In this document: one piece after another, positions 17,829-26,644 of the stretch
How positions within the stretch are numbered: the first letter of the stretch is position 1
How the letters are laid out: each line of letters opens with the position of its first letter
Origin: an uncultured Sutterella sp.
GTDB taxonomy: Bacteria > Pseudomonadota > Gammaproteobacteria > Burkholderiales > Burkholderiaceae_F
Assembly (NCBI GenBank): GCA_905202595.1
Contig: CAJKSP010000001.1
Location: 88,024-152,023, forward strand
Length of the DNA stretch: 64,000 nt
Direction of reading: 5' to 3'
The notes under the pieces: generated by a model
What the model was told of the DNA's origin: nothing
Seen by the model: only the letters and a program-made list of their open reading frames with translations
Database searches by the model: none
Program-made: the position numbers and the translations under genes

Positions 17829-17858
17829 GGCCGCAGCCTCAATGCAGAGGTTGCGGCC
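17829..17858 (+). other. Intercistronic hairpin in the RND operon
   Basis: GGCCGCAGCCTC (17829-17840) pairs with GAGGTTGCGGCC (17847-17858), 12 bp with one G-T pair and a 6-nt loop. No T tract follows, so it is more likely an RNA-stabilising or attenuating element than a full terminator. Confidence 0.6.
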
Positions 17859-17880
17859 GCAGAGAGACAACAATCAAAAA

Positions 17881-17923
17881 AAGGAGGCCGTTCGGCGCAG
17901 GCCGAACGGTGCAAGCAAATATG
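17881..17923 (+). promoter_or_regulatory. Shine-Dalgarno separated from its start codon by a foldable hairpin
   Basis: An ideal AAGGAGG (17881-17887) is directly followed by a perfect 9-bp hairpin, CCGTTCGGC-GCAG-GCCGAACGG (17888-17909). Eleven bases then lead to ATG 17921. In linear distance the site is 33 bases from the ATG, but when the hairpin forms the effective spacing is 11. No other ribosome-binding site is visible near the ATG. Confidence 0.6.
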
Positions 17924-19396
17924 AAGAAGATGCTCCGAGTGATGCCGCTTTGCGTTGCGCTTTTGCTCGCCGGGTGCGTCAATCTGGCCCCGACATATGA
18001 GCGTCCTGAGGCGCCTGTAGCTGCAGCTTGGCCTGAAGGAGAGGCATATCAGACGAGCGAACTCAAGCGCGAAGCGCTGCCTGTTTGGCAGGACTTCATT
18101 CGCGACAACCGTCTCAAGCAGGTGATTCAGACGGCGCTTGAGAACAACCGAGATTTAAGGATAGCTGCGCTTAATGTCGAGCAGGCGCGTGCGGCGTATG
18201 GTGTGCAGCGCTCAGAGCTGTTCCCAACCGTAGCGGCAGTAGCTCAAGAAACAGCGCAGCGAACGCCGGAAACGATGAGCGCTACAGGGCAGTCTTCTGT
18301 GACGCATCAATACACGGCACAGCTTGCTATGGCGAGCTATGAAATTGATTTCTTCGGCCGTATTCGTAATTTGAATGAACAAGCTTTGCAGGCTTATCTC
18401 CAGACCGAAGATGCACAGCGCAGCGCTCAAAGTACGCTCGTCAGCGAAGTGGCCATGGCGTGGCTGACGCTAGGTGCTGATCGTGCCCAGCTGCAGTTGC
18501 AGAAGGAAACGTTGCAGAGCCAGGAAGAGAGCTTCAAGCTGGTTGAAGCCTCATACAAATACGGGGCAGCCAGTCAGCTTGACTACGAACAGGCTAGAAC
18601 GACGGTTGCTGCTGCGCGTGCGTCAATTGCGTCCTATATCCGTGCGGTGGCGCAAGATAAGAATGCTCTGGAGCTTCTCGTAGGCACAAAAATTGACGAA
18701 GCTCTGTTGCCGAATGGCATTGAACTGCAGGCGACATTGCCGGCAGCGCTTCCACAGGGGCTCCCGAGCGAAGTGTTGCTCAACCGCCCTGACATTCAGC
18801 AGGCTGAACGCGGCATGCTGAGCGCCAATGCTCAGATCGGCGCTGCCCGCGCAGCTTTCTTCCCAAGCATCAGCCTTACTGCTGGCATTGGTTCGGGGGC
18901 CTCTGAACTTTCAGATCTCTTTGATGGTCGTACGGGGCTTTGGAGCTTTACTCCAAACATTTCGATTCCTATTTTTACAGGTGGCCTCAATCTGGCGAAT
19001 TTGAAGAGCGCAGAAGCCTCTCAGAAGATCGCGGTTGCAACATATGAAAAGATGATCCAAACGGCGTTTCGCGAAGTGGCGGACGCGTTGGCAACAGAAG
19101 GCACAATCGATCGGGAGCTCCAAGCCCGGGTGGAATATGCCGAGGCGGCCACCAATGCCTACAAGCTTGCGGATGCTCGCTATAAGCATGGCGCAGCAGC
19201 TTACACAGAAGTGCTCGAGCAACAACGGGCTATGGTTGCAGCACAGCAAACGCTTATCGCCACGCAGCTTTCCAGGGCTTCCAGCCTAGTGACGCTCTAC
19301 AAGGTTCTTGGAGGCGGTAGTGAGTTGCCTAGCGGACAGGCTGGCGAGGCAGGTCAGCCGTTAGGCGCTGCAGTAGGAGCTGCGAATGCAGCCTGA
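17921..19396 (+). CDS. RND efflux outer-membrane channel lipoprotein (OprM/NodT family)
   Basis: Outer-membrane factor that forms the exit duct of the tripartite pump. From ATG 17921 the precursor has 491 residues with signal MKKMLRVMPLCVALLLAGC, lipobox LAGC and acylated Cys19. NLAPTYERPEAPV follows, the typical start of mature NodT-family proteins. Two repeated long-helix/beta-strand blocks are seen, with the family motifs YEIDFFGRIRNLNEQALQAY and LLNRPDIQQAERGMLSANAQIGAARAAFFPS. GTG 17909 is an alternative start, only four codons earlier. The ribosome-binding site lies behind a hairpin. The end overlaps the TetR gene by 11 bases. Confidence 0.95.
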   Translation: MKKMLRVMPLCVALLLAGCVNLAPTYERPEAPVAAAWPEGEAYQTSELKREALPVWQDFIRDNRLKQVIQTALENNRDLRIAALNVEQARAAYGVQRSELFPTVAAVAQETAQRTPETMSATGQSSVTHQYTAQLAMASYEIDFFGRIRNLNEQALQAYLQTEDAQRSAQSTLVSEVAMAWLTLGADRAQLQLQKETLQSQEESFKLVEASYKYGAASQLDYEQARTTVAAARASIASYIRAVAQDKNALELLVGTKIDEALLPNGIELQATLPAALPQGLPSEVLLNRPDIQQAERGMLSANAQIGAARAAFFPSISLTAGIGSGASELSDLFDGRTGLWSFTPNISIPIFTGGLNLANLKSAEASQKIAVATYEKMIQTAFREVADALATEGTIDRELQARVEYAEAATNAYKLADARYKHGAAAYTEVLEQQRAMVAAQQTLIATQLSRASSLVTLYKVLGGGSELPSGQAGEAGQPLGAAVGAANAA

Positions 19397-20084
19397 ATCT
19401 GATGCAGACAGCGTGCAAAAACGGAGGCGGTGCGAAATCGTCGATGCGGCGGATCGGTGTATCCGTCTGCATGGCATGCAGAAGCTCAAATTACGCGATG
19501 TTGCCCGTGAAAGCGGCATGAGTCTCGGCAATCTCTACAATTATTTCCCGAATAAGGAAGCGCTCATTGAGGCGCTTGTAGAGCGCGAAACGGATCGCTT
19601 TCTCGAAACAATTGTCGCTGCAGGTGAAAGCAAAGGCAGTACGCCTGCTGAGCGTCTTCGTGAGCGCCTTGGCGGCATTGTCGATGCGTACATGGATCCC
19701 GACTCGCTTGCTGTGAGCCTTTTCATTGTCAACGAGTCGTTGGTCAACCAACGCGTTCGAGAAATTTGCGTAGAGGCGAACAAGCGTATCTGCGAGTTTG
19801 TCTTGCAACTTATCCGCAGGGATTTTAGTGACTCGATTCGTTCCGATCAGCTCAAACTCATCGAAGCGCAGATTTTCATGACCCGCTGCCACTTGGAATC
19901 TTTGCGAGGTGCGTTAATTTTTAATCCGAACATTGACCACTCGCTATTGAGACAGGTGCTGGTAGATCGGCTGTTGCTAGAAACTTTCTACGACCGAGCT
20001 GCTGTCGACGGGATGTCGGTTGAAGCATACTGTGCAGGCTCCGTTGCCCGCTTTAATCGCGAGGCTGAAGCGGTTGTCGCATGA
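19386..20084 (+). CDS. TetR/AcrR family transcriptional regulator
   Basis: DNA-binding repressor of 232 residues. The N-terminal helix-turn-helix is typical (KLKLRDVARESGMSLGNLYNYFPNKEALIEALV, residues about 35-67), and the C-terminal all-helical ligand domain is divergent. GGAG lies 6 bases before ATG 19386, inside the end of the channel gene, so translation is probably coupled. It is the last gene of the efflux operon, an unusual place for the repressor, which normally diverges from the pump genes. Transcribed from the operon promoter, it would repress its own synthesis through the palindrome at 13346-13363 (inference). Confidence 0.92.
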   Translation: MQPESDADSVQKRRRCEIVDAADRCIRLHGMQKLKLRDVARESGMSLGNLYNYFPNKEALIEALVERETDRFLETIVAAGESKGSTPAERLRERLGGIVDAYMDPDSLAVSLFIVNESLVNQRVREICVEANKRICEFVLQLIRRDFSDSIRSDQLKLIEAQIFMTRCHLESLRGALIFNPNIDHSLLRQVLVDRLLLETFYDRAAVDGMSVEAYCAGSVARFNREAEAVVA

Positions 20085-20109
20085 GCGGCATTAGGATTTT
20101 CCTATTGGA

Positions 20110-20142
20110 TGCCCGCCTAAGGCTCACGCCTAGGCGGGTTTT
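20110..20142 (+). terminator. Intrinsic terminator of the RND efflux operon
   Basis: CCCGCCTAAGGC (20112-20123) pairs with GCCTAGGCGGG (20128-20138) with one bulged A, followed by TTTTCC. Confidence 0.85.
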
Positions 20143-20183
20143 CCTTGGGGCACAATTTTCGCTAAGTACACCTAAAGGAAGTC

Positions 20184-20211
20184 TTGCGGCTCTCGTTCGA
20201 AAACGTACAAT
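20184..20211 (+). promoter_or_regulatory. Probable dctA promoter
   Basis: TTGCGG (20184-20189) and TACAAT (20206-20211) are spaced by 16 bp, about 77 bp before the dctA start and directly after the preceding terminator. Confidence 0.5.
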
Positions 20212-20287
20212 CCATAAGTTGTTCCATTTATAGGGACGGCTAGAAAAGCATAAGAAAAACCCTTTAAGCTAGGGAGTTGCTACGGCT

Positions 20288-21577
20288 ATGTCGGATTCCC
20301 CCAAAAAACGCACCCCGATTTACAAGGTGCTTTACTTCCAGGTTATCTGCGCCATTGTGCTCGGCGTGCTGCTGGGCATGTTCTTTCCAGATATTGGCGT
20401 AGAAATGAAGCCATTCGGTGACGGTTTCATTCGACTGATCAAAATGATCATTGCGCCGGTGATCTTCTGCACTGTTGTGACGGGCATCGCCGGCATGGCG
20501 GATATGAAGATGGTGGGCAAAACCGGCGGCCTGGCATTGCTCTATTTCGAGGTCGTGTCGACCATTGCTCTTATCATCGGGCTCTGTGTTGTGAATCTCA
20601 TTCAGCCTGGCGCAGGCATGCATGTGGATCCAAGCACGCTCGATAGCTCGGCGATTGCCGCTTATGCTGGGCCGGGCAAAATGCAGACGACAACGCAGTT
20701 CCTCATGAATATCATCCCGATGACTGTTGTGGGCGCGTTTGCCGAAGGCGAAATCCTACAGGTTCTTTTCTTCTCGTTGTTGTTTGGTTTCGCGCTTCAT
20801 AAGTTCGGCGGCCGTGGCACCCTTATCTTTGATGTCATTGAGAAGTCCTCTTTCGTTCTGTTCCAGATTGTGGGCATGATCATGCGTGTTGCGCCGATCG
20901 GTGCATTCGGTGCCATGGCCTTCACGATTGGCAAATACGGCATTGCTTCTCTCATTCCGCTAGCCAAGCTGATGGGCACGTTCTACTTGACGTGCTTTGT
21001 CTTCATCATCGGCGTGCTCGGCTTCATCTGCCATTGGCATCATTTTTCCATCTTCCGCTACATCTCTTACATTAAGGAAGAGTTGCTGATTGTGTTGGGT
21101 ACCTCTTCATCAGAATCGGTGTTGCCACGCATGATGACGAAGATGGAGCAGGCAGGCATTGATCGTTCTGTCGTCGGCTTGGTGATCCCAACTGGCTATT
21201 CCTTCAACTTGGACGGTACGGCTATTTATCTGACGATGGCAGCTGTCTTTATTGCGCAGGCTTGCGATGTCAATATGACCATCATGCAGCAGGTAACGCT
21301 TCTCGCTGTGCTGCTATTGACGTCAAAGGGCGCAGCAGGCGTGACGGGATCTGGTTTCATTGTGCTAGCGGCCACGCTCTCTGCTGTTGGACATGTACCT
21401 GTGGCTGGCTTGGCGCTCATTTTGGGCATCGACCGCTTCATGTCAGAGGCGCGAGCGTTGACGAACATGATTGGCAACGGTATTGCGTGCGTGGTCGTTG
21501 GTCACTGGTGCAATCAGGTTGACGAACCGAAGATGGAAGCGACGCTCCGTTATCGCAAAAAGAACAAGGCGGCCTAA
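20288..21577 (+). CDS. dctA: C4-dicarboxylate transport protein DctA
   Basis: Inner-membrane cation symporter for succinate, fumarate and malate (DAACS family). The 429 residues align by eye along their whole length with E. coli Dct[21 protein letters not shown] near the start, [14 protein letters not shown] at the serine-rich hairpin, [20 protein letters not shown], and [21 protein letters not shown]. The gene is monocistronic, preceded by its own probable promoter and followed by a strong bidirectional terminator shared with the convergent protease gene. Uptake of dicarboxylates suits an organism that seems to lack sugar transport in this window. Confidence 0.96.
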   Translation: MSDSPKKRTPIYKVLYFQVICAIVLGVLLGMFFPDIGVEMKPFGDGFIRLIKMIIAPVIFCTVVTGIAGMADMKMVGKTGGLALLYFEVVSTIALIIGLCVVNLIQPGAGMHVDPSTLDSSAIAAYAGPGKMQTTTQFLMNIIPMTVVGAFAEGEILQVLFFSLLFGFALHKFGGRGTLIFDVIEKSSFVLFQIVGMIMRVAPIGAFGAMAFTIGKYGIASLIPLAKLMGTFYLTCFVFIIGVLGFICHWHHFSIFRYISYIKEELLIVLGTSSSESVLPRMMTKMEQAGIDRSVVGLVIPTGYSFNLDGTAIYLTMAAVFIAQACDVNMTIMQQVTLLAVLLLTSKGAAGVTGSGFIVLAATLSAVGHVPVAGLALILGIDRFMSEARALTNMIGNGIACVVVGHWCNQVDEPKMEATLRYRKKNKAA

Positions 21578-21607
21578 CGGTCTCTCTATACAGCGTTTGC
21601 TACAAAA

Positions 21608-21647
21608 TTAAAAAGCGCTCCGTTTCATGAACGGAGCGCTTTTTTTG
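21608..21647. terminator. Bidirectional terminator between dctA and the DegP-type gene
   Basis: AAAAGCGCTCCGTT (21611-21624) pairs perfectly with AACGGAGCGCTTTT (21630-21643), with A and T tracts on either side. It can act for both convergent genes. Confidence 0.93.
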
Positions 21648-21693
21648 GGGGACCGCGATAAAAGTTGCTGGCCTCTAGAGTCAATAATGACGA

Positions 21694-23148
21694 CTACTTT
21701 TGTGCTTCTTTCTTGTTTTTGTCAGCAAAGCGAATAGGCACAAAGATGCGGCCGCCGTCACGCTGCACAAGAAGCAGCACCTGATCTTTCTCACAGGCAG
21801 ACTGCAGATCCTTTATCGAATTGACAACATCACCGTTAGCGCTCACGATGATGTCGCCCGGCTGGATGCCGGCCTTAGCTGCAAGCCCTGTCGATCTTTC
21901 AACGAGAAGGCCAGTAGTGTCAGTCTTTTTTTGTTCATCCTTTGTCAGCGGACGTACTGAAACACCGAGCTTGTGGGCATTCGAAGCTGCAGCTTCTTGA
22001 GCTGTTGCCTTGTCATTCTGTCCAATCGTGACAGTAAGTGTCTTTTCTTTCTTATCGCGAATGACCGTGAATTCTGTGCTGGTGCCAGGGCGCATGGCGC
22101 TGACAAGCATCGGCAGTGTCACGGACGAAGTGATCGTCTTGTCGTTTACCTTGGTAATAACGTCGCCTGCCTGCAAGCCCGCTTTTTCTGCGGGACTGTC
22201 TTTTTCAACTTTCGTCACTAATGCGCCTTGCGGCGTCTTGAGTCCGAAGCTGTCGGCGAGTTCCTGCGTGAGAGTTTGGATGTAGACGCCAACGTAACCG
22301 CGCGTGACATGACCGTCCTTAACGAGCTGGTCCTTAATCTGCATGGCGAGATCGATAGGAATCGCGAACGAGAGTCCCATGAAGCCGCCTGAGGTCGAGA
22401 AAATCTGAGAATTGATGCCTACAACTTCGCCAGCCATATTAAAGAGCGGGCCGCCAGAATTGCCGGGATTGACTGCTACATCCGTCTGAATAAAAGGAAC
22501 ATATTGATCAGACGGCAAGTTGCGTGAAAGTGCAGAAACAATGCCTGCCGTTACGGTGTTGTCGAGTCCGAAAGGACTGCCGATAGCGGCGACCCATTCG
22601 CCGACTTTGAGCTTACTCGAGTTGCCGATCTTAAGAACAGGTAGATTTTTCGCATTGATTTTCACAATAGCGATGTCCGTCTGCTTGTCGGTACCGAGGA
22701 CTTTACCTTTGAATTCGCGCTTGTCCGTGAGGCGAACGATGATTTCATCGGCGCCTTCGACAACATGAGCGTTCGTCATAATGAGGCCGTCTTCCGAAAT
22801 AATGAAGCCGGAGCCCGTGCCGCGCTGTTCGGGGATTTCTTCCGTTCCTCCGCCGAAATCAAACGGAAGCGGGATGCCGAAGCGGCGGAAGATTTCAGCA
22901 TGGCGATCGTCCATGCCAGGAATGCCGAAGCCTGGGACGTTTACTGTTCTGGCGTTCTTGACAATGGCAATGTTGACGACGCCAGGGCCATTCTCTTCAA
23001 CGAGCTTCACAAAATCAGGCAGTTGCTGCACCGAGGCGGCATTCGAGTCGAATGCAGAGGCCTCCTCAACGGGCAGAGCAGACATCAGCACTGCTGCGCT
23101 AAGTGCGGCCGCAAGAGAAGTTTTCATGAAGAAGGCTTTTGTAGTCAT
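21694..23148 (-). CDS. Periplasmic serine protease, DegP/MucD (HtrA) family
   Basis: Periplasmic quality-control protease and chaperone, 484 residues. A signal peptide ends near SAF at residues 31-33. The catalytic triad is readable: His128 in TNAHVV, Asp158 in KQTDIAIVKI and Ser231 in NPGNSGGPL. Two PDZ domains follow (residues about 260-350 and 380-475), each with a GLQAGD or GIQPGD-type element. GGAGAT lies 7 bases before ATG 23148. Upstream lies an unrelated two-component operon in the same direction, with 186 bases between, so it probably has its own promoter. An envelope-stress sigma factor site was looked for but not convincingly found. Confidence 0.95.
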   Translation of the reverse strand: MTTKAFFMKTSLAAALSAAVLMSALPVEEASAFDSNAASVQQLPDFVKLVEENGPGVVNIAIVKNARTVNVPGFGIPGMDDRHAEIFRRFGIPLPFDFGGGTEEIPEQRGTGSGFIISEDGLIMTNAHVVEGADEIIVRLTDKREFKGKVLGTDKQTDIAIVKINAKNLPVLKIGNSSKLKVGEWVAAIGSPFGLDNTVTAGIVSALSRNLPSDQYVPFIQTDVAVNPGNSGGPLFNMAGEVVGINSQIFSTSGGFMGLSFAIPIDLAMQIKDQLVKDGHVTRGYVGVYIQTLTQELADSFGLKTPQGALVTKVEKDSPAEKAGLQAGDVITKVNDKTITSSVTLPMLVSAMRPGTSTEFTVIRDKKEKTLTVTIGQNDKATAQEAAASNAHKLGVSVRPLTKDEQKKTDTTGLLVERSTGLAAKAGIQPGDIIVSANGDVVNSIKDLQSACEKDQVLLLVQRDGGRIFVPIRFADKNKKEAQK

Positions 23149-23334
23149 CGTATTGATCTCCGCCTATTTGGAGCTGACCGGGCGTGCGCGCCGTAAGGCG
23201 TTTGCACTATACGGTCGAATTTGAAATTGCGATGTCGCCTACTCTAGTGCAAAACGCTGTGCGGCTAGCCCGCCAAAGGATTCAAGGCTGTATTGAGTCC
23301 GTTAAAGTTGTAACAAGACCGCATAGCGAGGCGC

Positions 23335-24693
23335 TTACGTTGTGGCATCAGCCATTGAGTTTTGAGCATTAGCGCCGAGCGGCGGAAAGACGAGACGGAA
23401 AGTTGTGCCGCGACCATCTAGGCCATCAAGAATTTCAATATTGCCGCGGTGAATGTCCACGATGCGCTTCACAATAGCCAAGCCTAATCCTGTGCCGGAA
23501 GTTTTGGTGCCGAGCGCACGGTAGAAGCGGTCGAAGACGCGCTGCCGTTCAGCTGGTGCAATGCCTGGCCCGTTGTCACAAACCTCAATGACTGACATGT
23601 TGCCTTCAGTGCGGGTATGTAGTTCAATGCGTCCTCCTTGAGGCGTATAGCGGATTGCATTGTCTGTGAGATTTGTGATCATCAAGCGAATTGCGTCTTC
23701 CATGCCATCAATTTGCGCAGGCTGGACTGCGGCAGAAATCGTTATCGACTTCTGCTGTGCAATGGGCGCCATATCCTCGCGCACGCTTTGAGCAAGTGCA
23801 GCCAAGTCGATGGAGCTCATGGGCTTTTTAGAGGCATCAGGATCAAGGCGAGCCAGTGTAAGGAGCTGTTGAACGAGACGAGTGGCACGGTTGATGCCGT
23901 CATTAAGCTTGCCGAAGCATTTTTGCTGTGCTTCTGGAGTTTTGGCTCGCTGTGCGAGCTGTACTTGCAGTTTGAGTGCAGTAAGCGGAGTCCGCAGTTC
24001 ATGAGCAGCGTCTGATGCAAAGCGTTGCTGAGCGGAAAGGCTTTCCGACAATCGGGCAAGAAGATTGTTGACAGCGTTGACAAGACCTGCGAGTTCTGTT
24101 GGGAGTCCCTTGGTGGAAATGGGGTCGAGTGATGTTGGCGAGCGGCGGGAAACTGCGCGCGCTGTTTTTTCAAGCGGCGCAAGGCCGCTGCCAACAACAA
24201 TCCAAACGGCAATGGCAATGAAAGGCAATAGCAGGCAAAGGGGCTGCAGAATGCGGAAGGCGGCCGTAGCAGCAAGCTCGTTGCGCACGGCTATATCTTG
24301 ACCCACAGTAATGATGAGAGGGCCAGCAGCAACGGAATAGGTGCGCCAAGCTTTGCCATCGACTTTGTCAAGGCTAAAGCCAGGGTGTTCTGGTAGCGGC
24401 AGAGAAGGTGTGCCTGCCCGTTGCCAGACACTATTGTTAGCACTGTCATAAACCTGCACGACAATTTTGTAGGAAGGCGCATCGCCCACAATTGTCAGAT
24501 GGCGCGGCGCTTCGAAGGGCATGCTCTGCAACACAGAGTCACGGAGTGACTGCGCCGTTTCTCGCAGATGCGTATCTAAAAATAAATTGAACTCGGCTTG
24601 TGCAGAGAAGAACGTAGCGGCCGCTGCGGCGAAACCTGCCGCAAGGAGCGCGCCGATGAGCGTAAGAAGAAGCTTGCGGCGGATGGATGTCAT
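23335..24693 (-). CDS. Two-component sensor histidine kinase, QseC-like
   Basis: Membrane sensor kinase of 452 residues. A first transmembrane helix (residues about 8-28) and a second (about 148-169) flank a periplasmic domain of about 120 residues. A HAMP segment, then the H-box FASDAAHELRTPLTALKLQ with phospho-acceptor His231, and the ATPase domain (NLTDNAIRYTPQGG, DNGPGIA, GTGLGLAIVKRI) follow. It lies 21 bases after the response regulator gene, so they form one operon. The architecture and the 2CSK-type N-terminal domain resemble QseC/PmrB. The signal cannot be read from sequence. Confidence 0.92.
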   Translation of the reverse strand: MTSIRRKLLLTLIGALLAAGFAAAAATFFSAQAEFNLFLDTHLRETAQSLRDSVLQSMPFEAPRHLTIVGDAPSYKIVVQVYDSANNSVWQRAGTPSLPLPEHPGFSLDKVDGKAWRTYSVAAGPLIITVGQDIAVRNELAATAAFRILQPLCLLLPFIAIAVWIVVGSGLAPLEKTARAVSRRSPTSLDPISTKGLPTELAGLVNAVNNLLARLSESLSAQQRFASDAAHELRTPLTALKLQVQLAQRAKTPEAQQKCFGKLNDGINRATRLVQQLLTLARLDPDASKKPMSSIDLAALAQSVREDMAPIAQQKSITISAAVQPAQIDGMEDAIRLMITNLTDNAIRYTPQGGRIELHTRTEGNMSVIEVCDNGPGIAPAERQRVFDRFYRALGTKTSGTGLGLAIVKRIVDIHRGNIEILDGLDGRGTTFRLVFPPLGANAQNSMADATT

Positions 24694-24714
24694 CGCTCAG
24701 CGGTCCAAGAAAGT

Positions 24715-25371
24715 TTAAGTTTCAAGCAAGTAGCCGACGCCGCGAACTGTTTTGATAGCGCTGTCGGAGAGTTTTTTTCGTAAGTGGTGAATATGCACTT
24801 CAATAGCGTTGGAGCCTACCGTGTTGTCCCAGTTGTAGAGTTTTTCTTCAAGCTGTGAGCGGCTCCAGACGACGCCTTGACGTTCAGCGAGCGCAGCAAG
24901 AAGCGCATATTCTTTTGACGAGAGAATCACGGGTTGACCGCGGTAGGTCACTTCGCGGGTTGCTGGCGAGATCTTGAGTTCTCCGCGCTCGATGATGGGA
25001 TCCGCTCTGCCGGCAGAGCGTCGTAGCAGGGCACGGATGCGGGCGGAAAGTTCGTCTAAGTCATAAGGTTTGATGAGGTAATCGTCTGCGCCGCTATCCA
25101 ATCCTTTGATGCGGTCGTCAACGGTGTCTCGTGCTGTCGTGACGAGCACCGGCGTGGGATTGCGCTTGGCACGCATTTCTTTGAGCACTTGAAGGCCGTC
25201 TTTGCCTGGCAAGCCCAAATCGAGGATGACGAGAGAGAACGGCGTTGTGTTCATGGCAAGAAGAGCGGAGTCGCCGTCTTTTACCCAATCCACAGCGTAG
25301 TCCTCGCTTTCGAGGCCGTCCACAACGCTTTCACCGATCATCTCATCGTCTTCTACGAGCAGAATTCTCAT
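24715..25371 (-). CDS. Two-component response regulator, OmpR/PhoB family (QseB-like)
   Basis: Cytosolic DNA-binding regulator of 218 residues. The receiver domain has the acidic pair Asp8/Asp9 and phosphorylation site Asp51 (LVILDLGLPGKDG), with Thr and Lys of the active site in VTTARD and LIKPYD. The C-terminal winged helix has the OmpR-type wing VHIHHLRKKLSD and ends KTVRGVGYLLE. ATG 25371 is the true start since the protein begins MRILLVEDDE. In-frame sequence upstream belongs to the overlapping membrane-protein gene, whose stop codon overlaps this start (ATGA), implying coupled translation. Confidence 0.93.
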   Translation of the reverse strand: MRILLVEDDEMIGESVVDGLESEDYAVDWVKDGDSALLAMNTTPFSLVILDLGLPGKDGLQVLKEMRAKRNPTPVLVTTARDTVDDRIKGLDSGADDYLIKPYDLDELSARIRALLRRSAGRADPIIERGELKISPATREVTYRGQPVILSSKEYALLAALAERQGVVWSRSQLEEKLYNWDNTVGSNAIEVHIHHLRKKLSDSAIKTVRGVGYLLET

Positions 25372-25973
25372 GGTAGTTCTCTGTTCCGGACTCTCTGAAG
25401 GAGCCGAGCGATGACGATCCGAGCCGTACCAGCGCAAAGCGCAGCCAGCAGTATGAGGCCCGGGAGGACTTCCCGAGCTTCGTGCCATCCAAGGAAGCCA
25501 GGGAAATAAAGTTGCATGCCGAAGAGTGCGCTAGTTGCAATAACGCCTGACCACAGCGCGCTTCCGACAAGCGAAGCCGTGAAAAAAAGCACGGGATTCA
25601 TGCCAGATCGCGCGCAGAGCGCAGGAAGCGACCAACGGAATGCGAAGCAAAATTGTAGCGCCCCGACAATCATGAAGAGTTTGCCGGCTGACGCGGCGTT
25701 GCGATGCAGATAGCGGGTTACGATGAGGTGATTCGATTTTCCGATCAGGCGTTGCGGCCTCCAGCCGCAACGCCAAGCTACTGAATAAAGTATTGCCGAG
25801 CGCAAAGCGCAGCCTAGCGAGGCTGCCGCCCATGGCGCCCAAGCTATCCAGCTGGGATTGCCTTCTCGGTAGTAAGAGAAAATACCGGCACAAGCTGCGC
25901 CTGCCTCATGATCCAAAAGCGATATCAATAAAGCTGTGGGGGTCGCCCAAAAGGAAAGCGAATCAGCGAGCAT
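25368..25973 (-). CDS. DedA/VTT-like integral membrane protein
   Basis: Inner-membrane protein of 201 residues with about five hydrophobic segments. The middle part, VGALQFCFAFRWSLPALCARSGMNPVLFF, followed by a GSALWSGVI helix, resembles the re-entrant region of DedA (VTT domain, lipid flippase-like) proteins, where an F-R-P-x-G-like stretch precedes a G-x-x-x-W helix. The match is partial and the usual acidic/arginine pattern is only partly kept, so the family call is moderate. It is the first gene of an operon with the QseBC-like pair and overlaps the regulator start by 4 bases. No clear ribosome-binding site precedes ATG 25973. Confidence 0.65.
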   Translation of the reverse strand: MLADSLSFWATPTALLISLLDHEAGAACAGIFSYYREGNPSWIAWAPWAAASLGCALRSAILYSVAWRCGWRPQRLIGKSNHLIVTRYLHRNAASAGKLFMIVGALQFCFAFRWSLPALCARSGMNPVLFFTASLVGSALWSGVIATSALFGMQLYFPGFLGWHEAREVLPGLILLAALCAGTARIVIARLLQRVRNRELP

Positions 25974-26041
25974 GTGGCAAATAGAGCGTTCGATACAATT
26001 TAGAAGAGTTTCAGCATATTAACGAAAGAGCGTCCATAGTC

Positions 26042-26449
26042 ATGCTTCCCAATACCTACGAACCCTCCAGCGGTACTAAGCTCGTTGCCAATATCGTTTA
26101 TGGCCTCCATACGCTTTCGATACTGACAGGGCTTCTGACAGGTGGGGCGACGATTGTCGGCGCCTTCGTTTTTTCTGCGCCGTCGATTCTGGCGGTGATA
26201 TTCAACTACATATTTCGCGGTGATGCGCAAGGAACCTATTTGGAGACGCATTTTTCGTGGCAGATTCGCACGTTCTGGTATGCGGCATTGATGCTGGTGC
26301 TGACATATTTGATAGCGACTCCTTTGATGTTCTTCGGCATAGGGATCTTTCTCTTTGTGTTTGGCTTCCTTGTCCTTGGCATTTGGGTTGCCTATCGGAT
26401 TGTCTACGGATGGTTGCGTCTGGCACGTCGGCAGGCCATGCCGATGTAG
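26042..26449 (+). CDS. DUF4870 family membrane protein
   Basis: Small membrane protein of 135 residues with three hydrophobic segments (residues about 20-60, 78-100 and 102-125). The hallmark GTYLETHFSWQIRTFWYAAL between the first and second helices, and the end VYGWLRLARRQAMP, match the DUF4870 family, whose function is unknown. An AAGAG element lies about 14 bases before the ATG. It diverges from the DedA-QseBC operon over a 68-bp gap. A weak hairpin follows at 26506-26540. Confidence 0.85.
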   Translation: MLPNTYEPSSGTKLVANIVYGLHTLSILTGLLTGGATIVGAFVFSAPSILAVIFNYIFRGDAQGTYLETHFSWQIRTFWYAALMLVLTYLIATPLMFFGIGIFLFVFGFLVLGIWVAYRIVYGWLRLARRQAMPM

Positions 26450-26505
26450 CCTTTGAGGACGAAATTTTTGGTAGCTTGCGGTAACGGCCTATACTTGGCG
26501 CGCTC

Positions 26506-26540
26506 AAAAAAAAGGGAAGAGGCGATGCGTTCCCTTTGTC
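26506..26540. terminator. Weak hairpin after the DUF4870 gene
   Basis: AAAGGGAA (26511-26518) pairs with TTCCCTTT (26530-26537). Only three T residues follow on the plus strand, while eight A residues precede it, so on sequence alone it would work better on the minus strand. Confidence 0.4.
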
Positions 26541-26644
26541 TGTGTAGGTCGGCGCCCTAGTGCGGCGAACTTTTATTCAACGATCAAATTCTTCAGGCGC
26601 GCTCTGTCTTCCTGCAGACAGGAGGTGCGAAGGGGCATTTTTCC

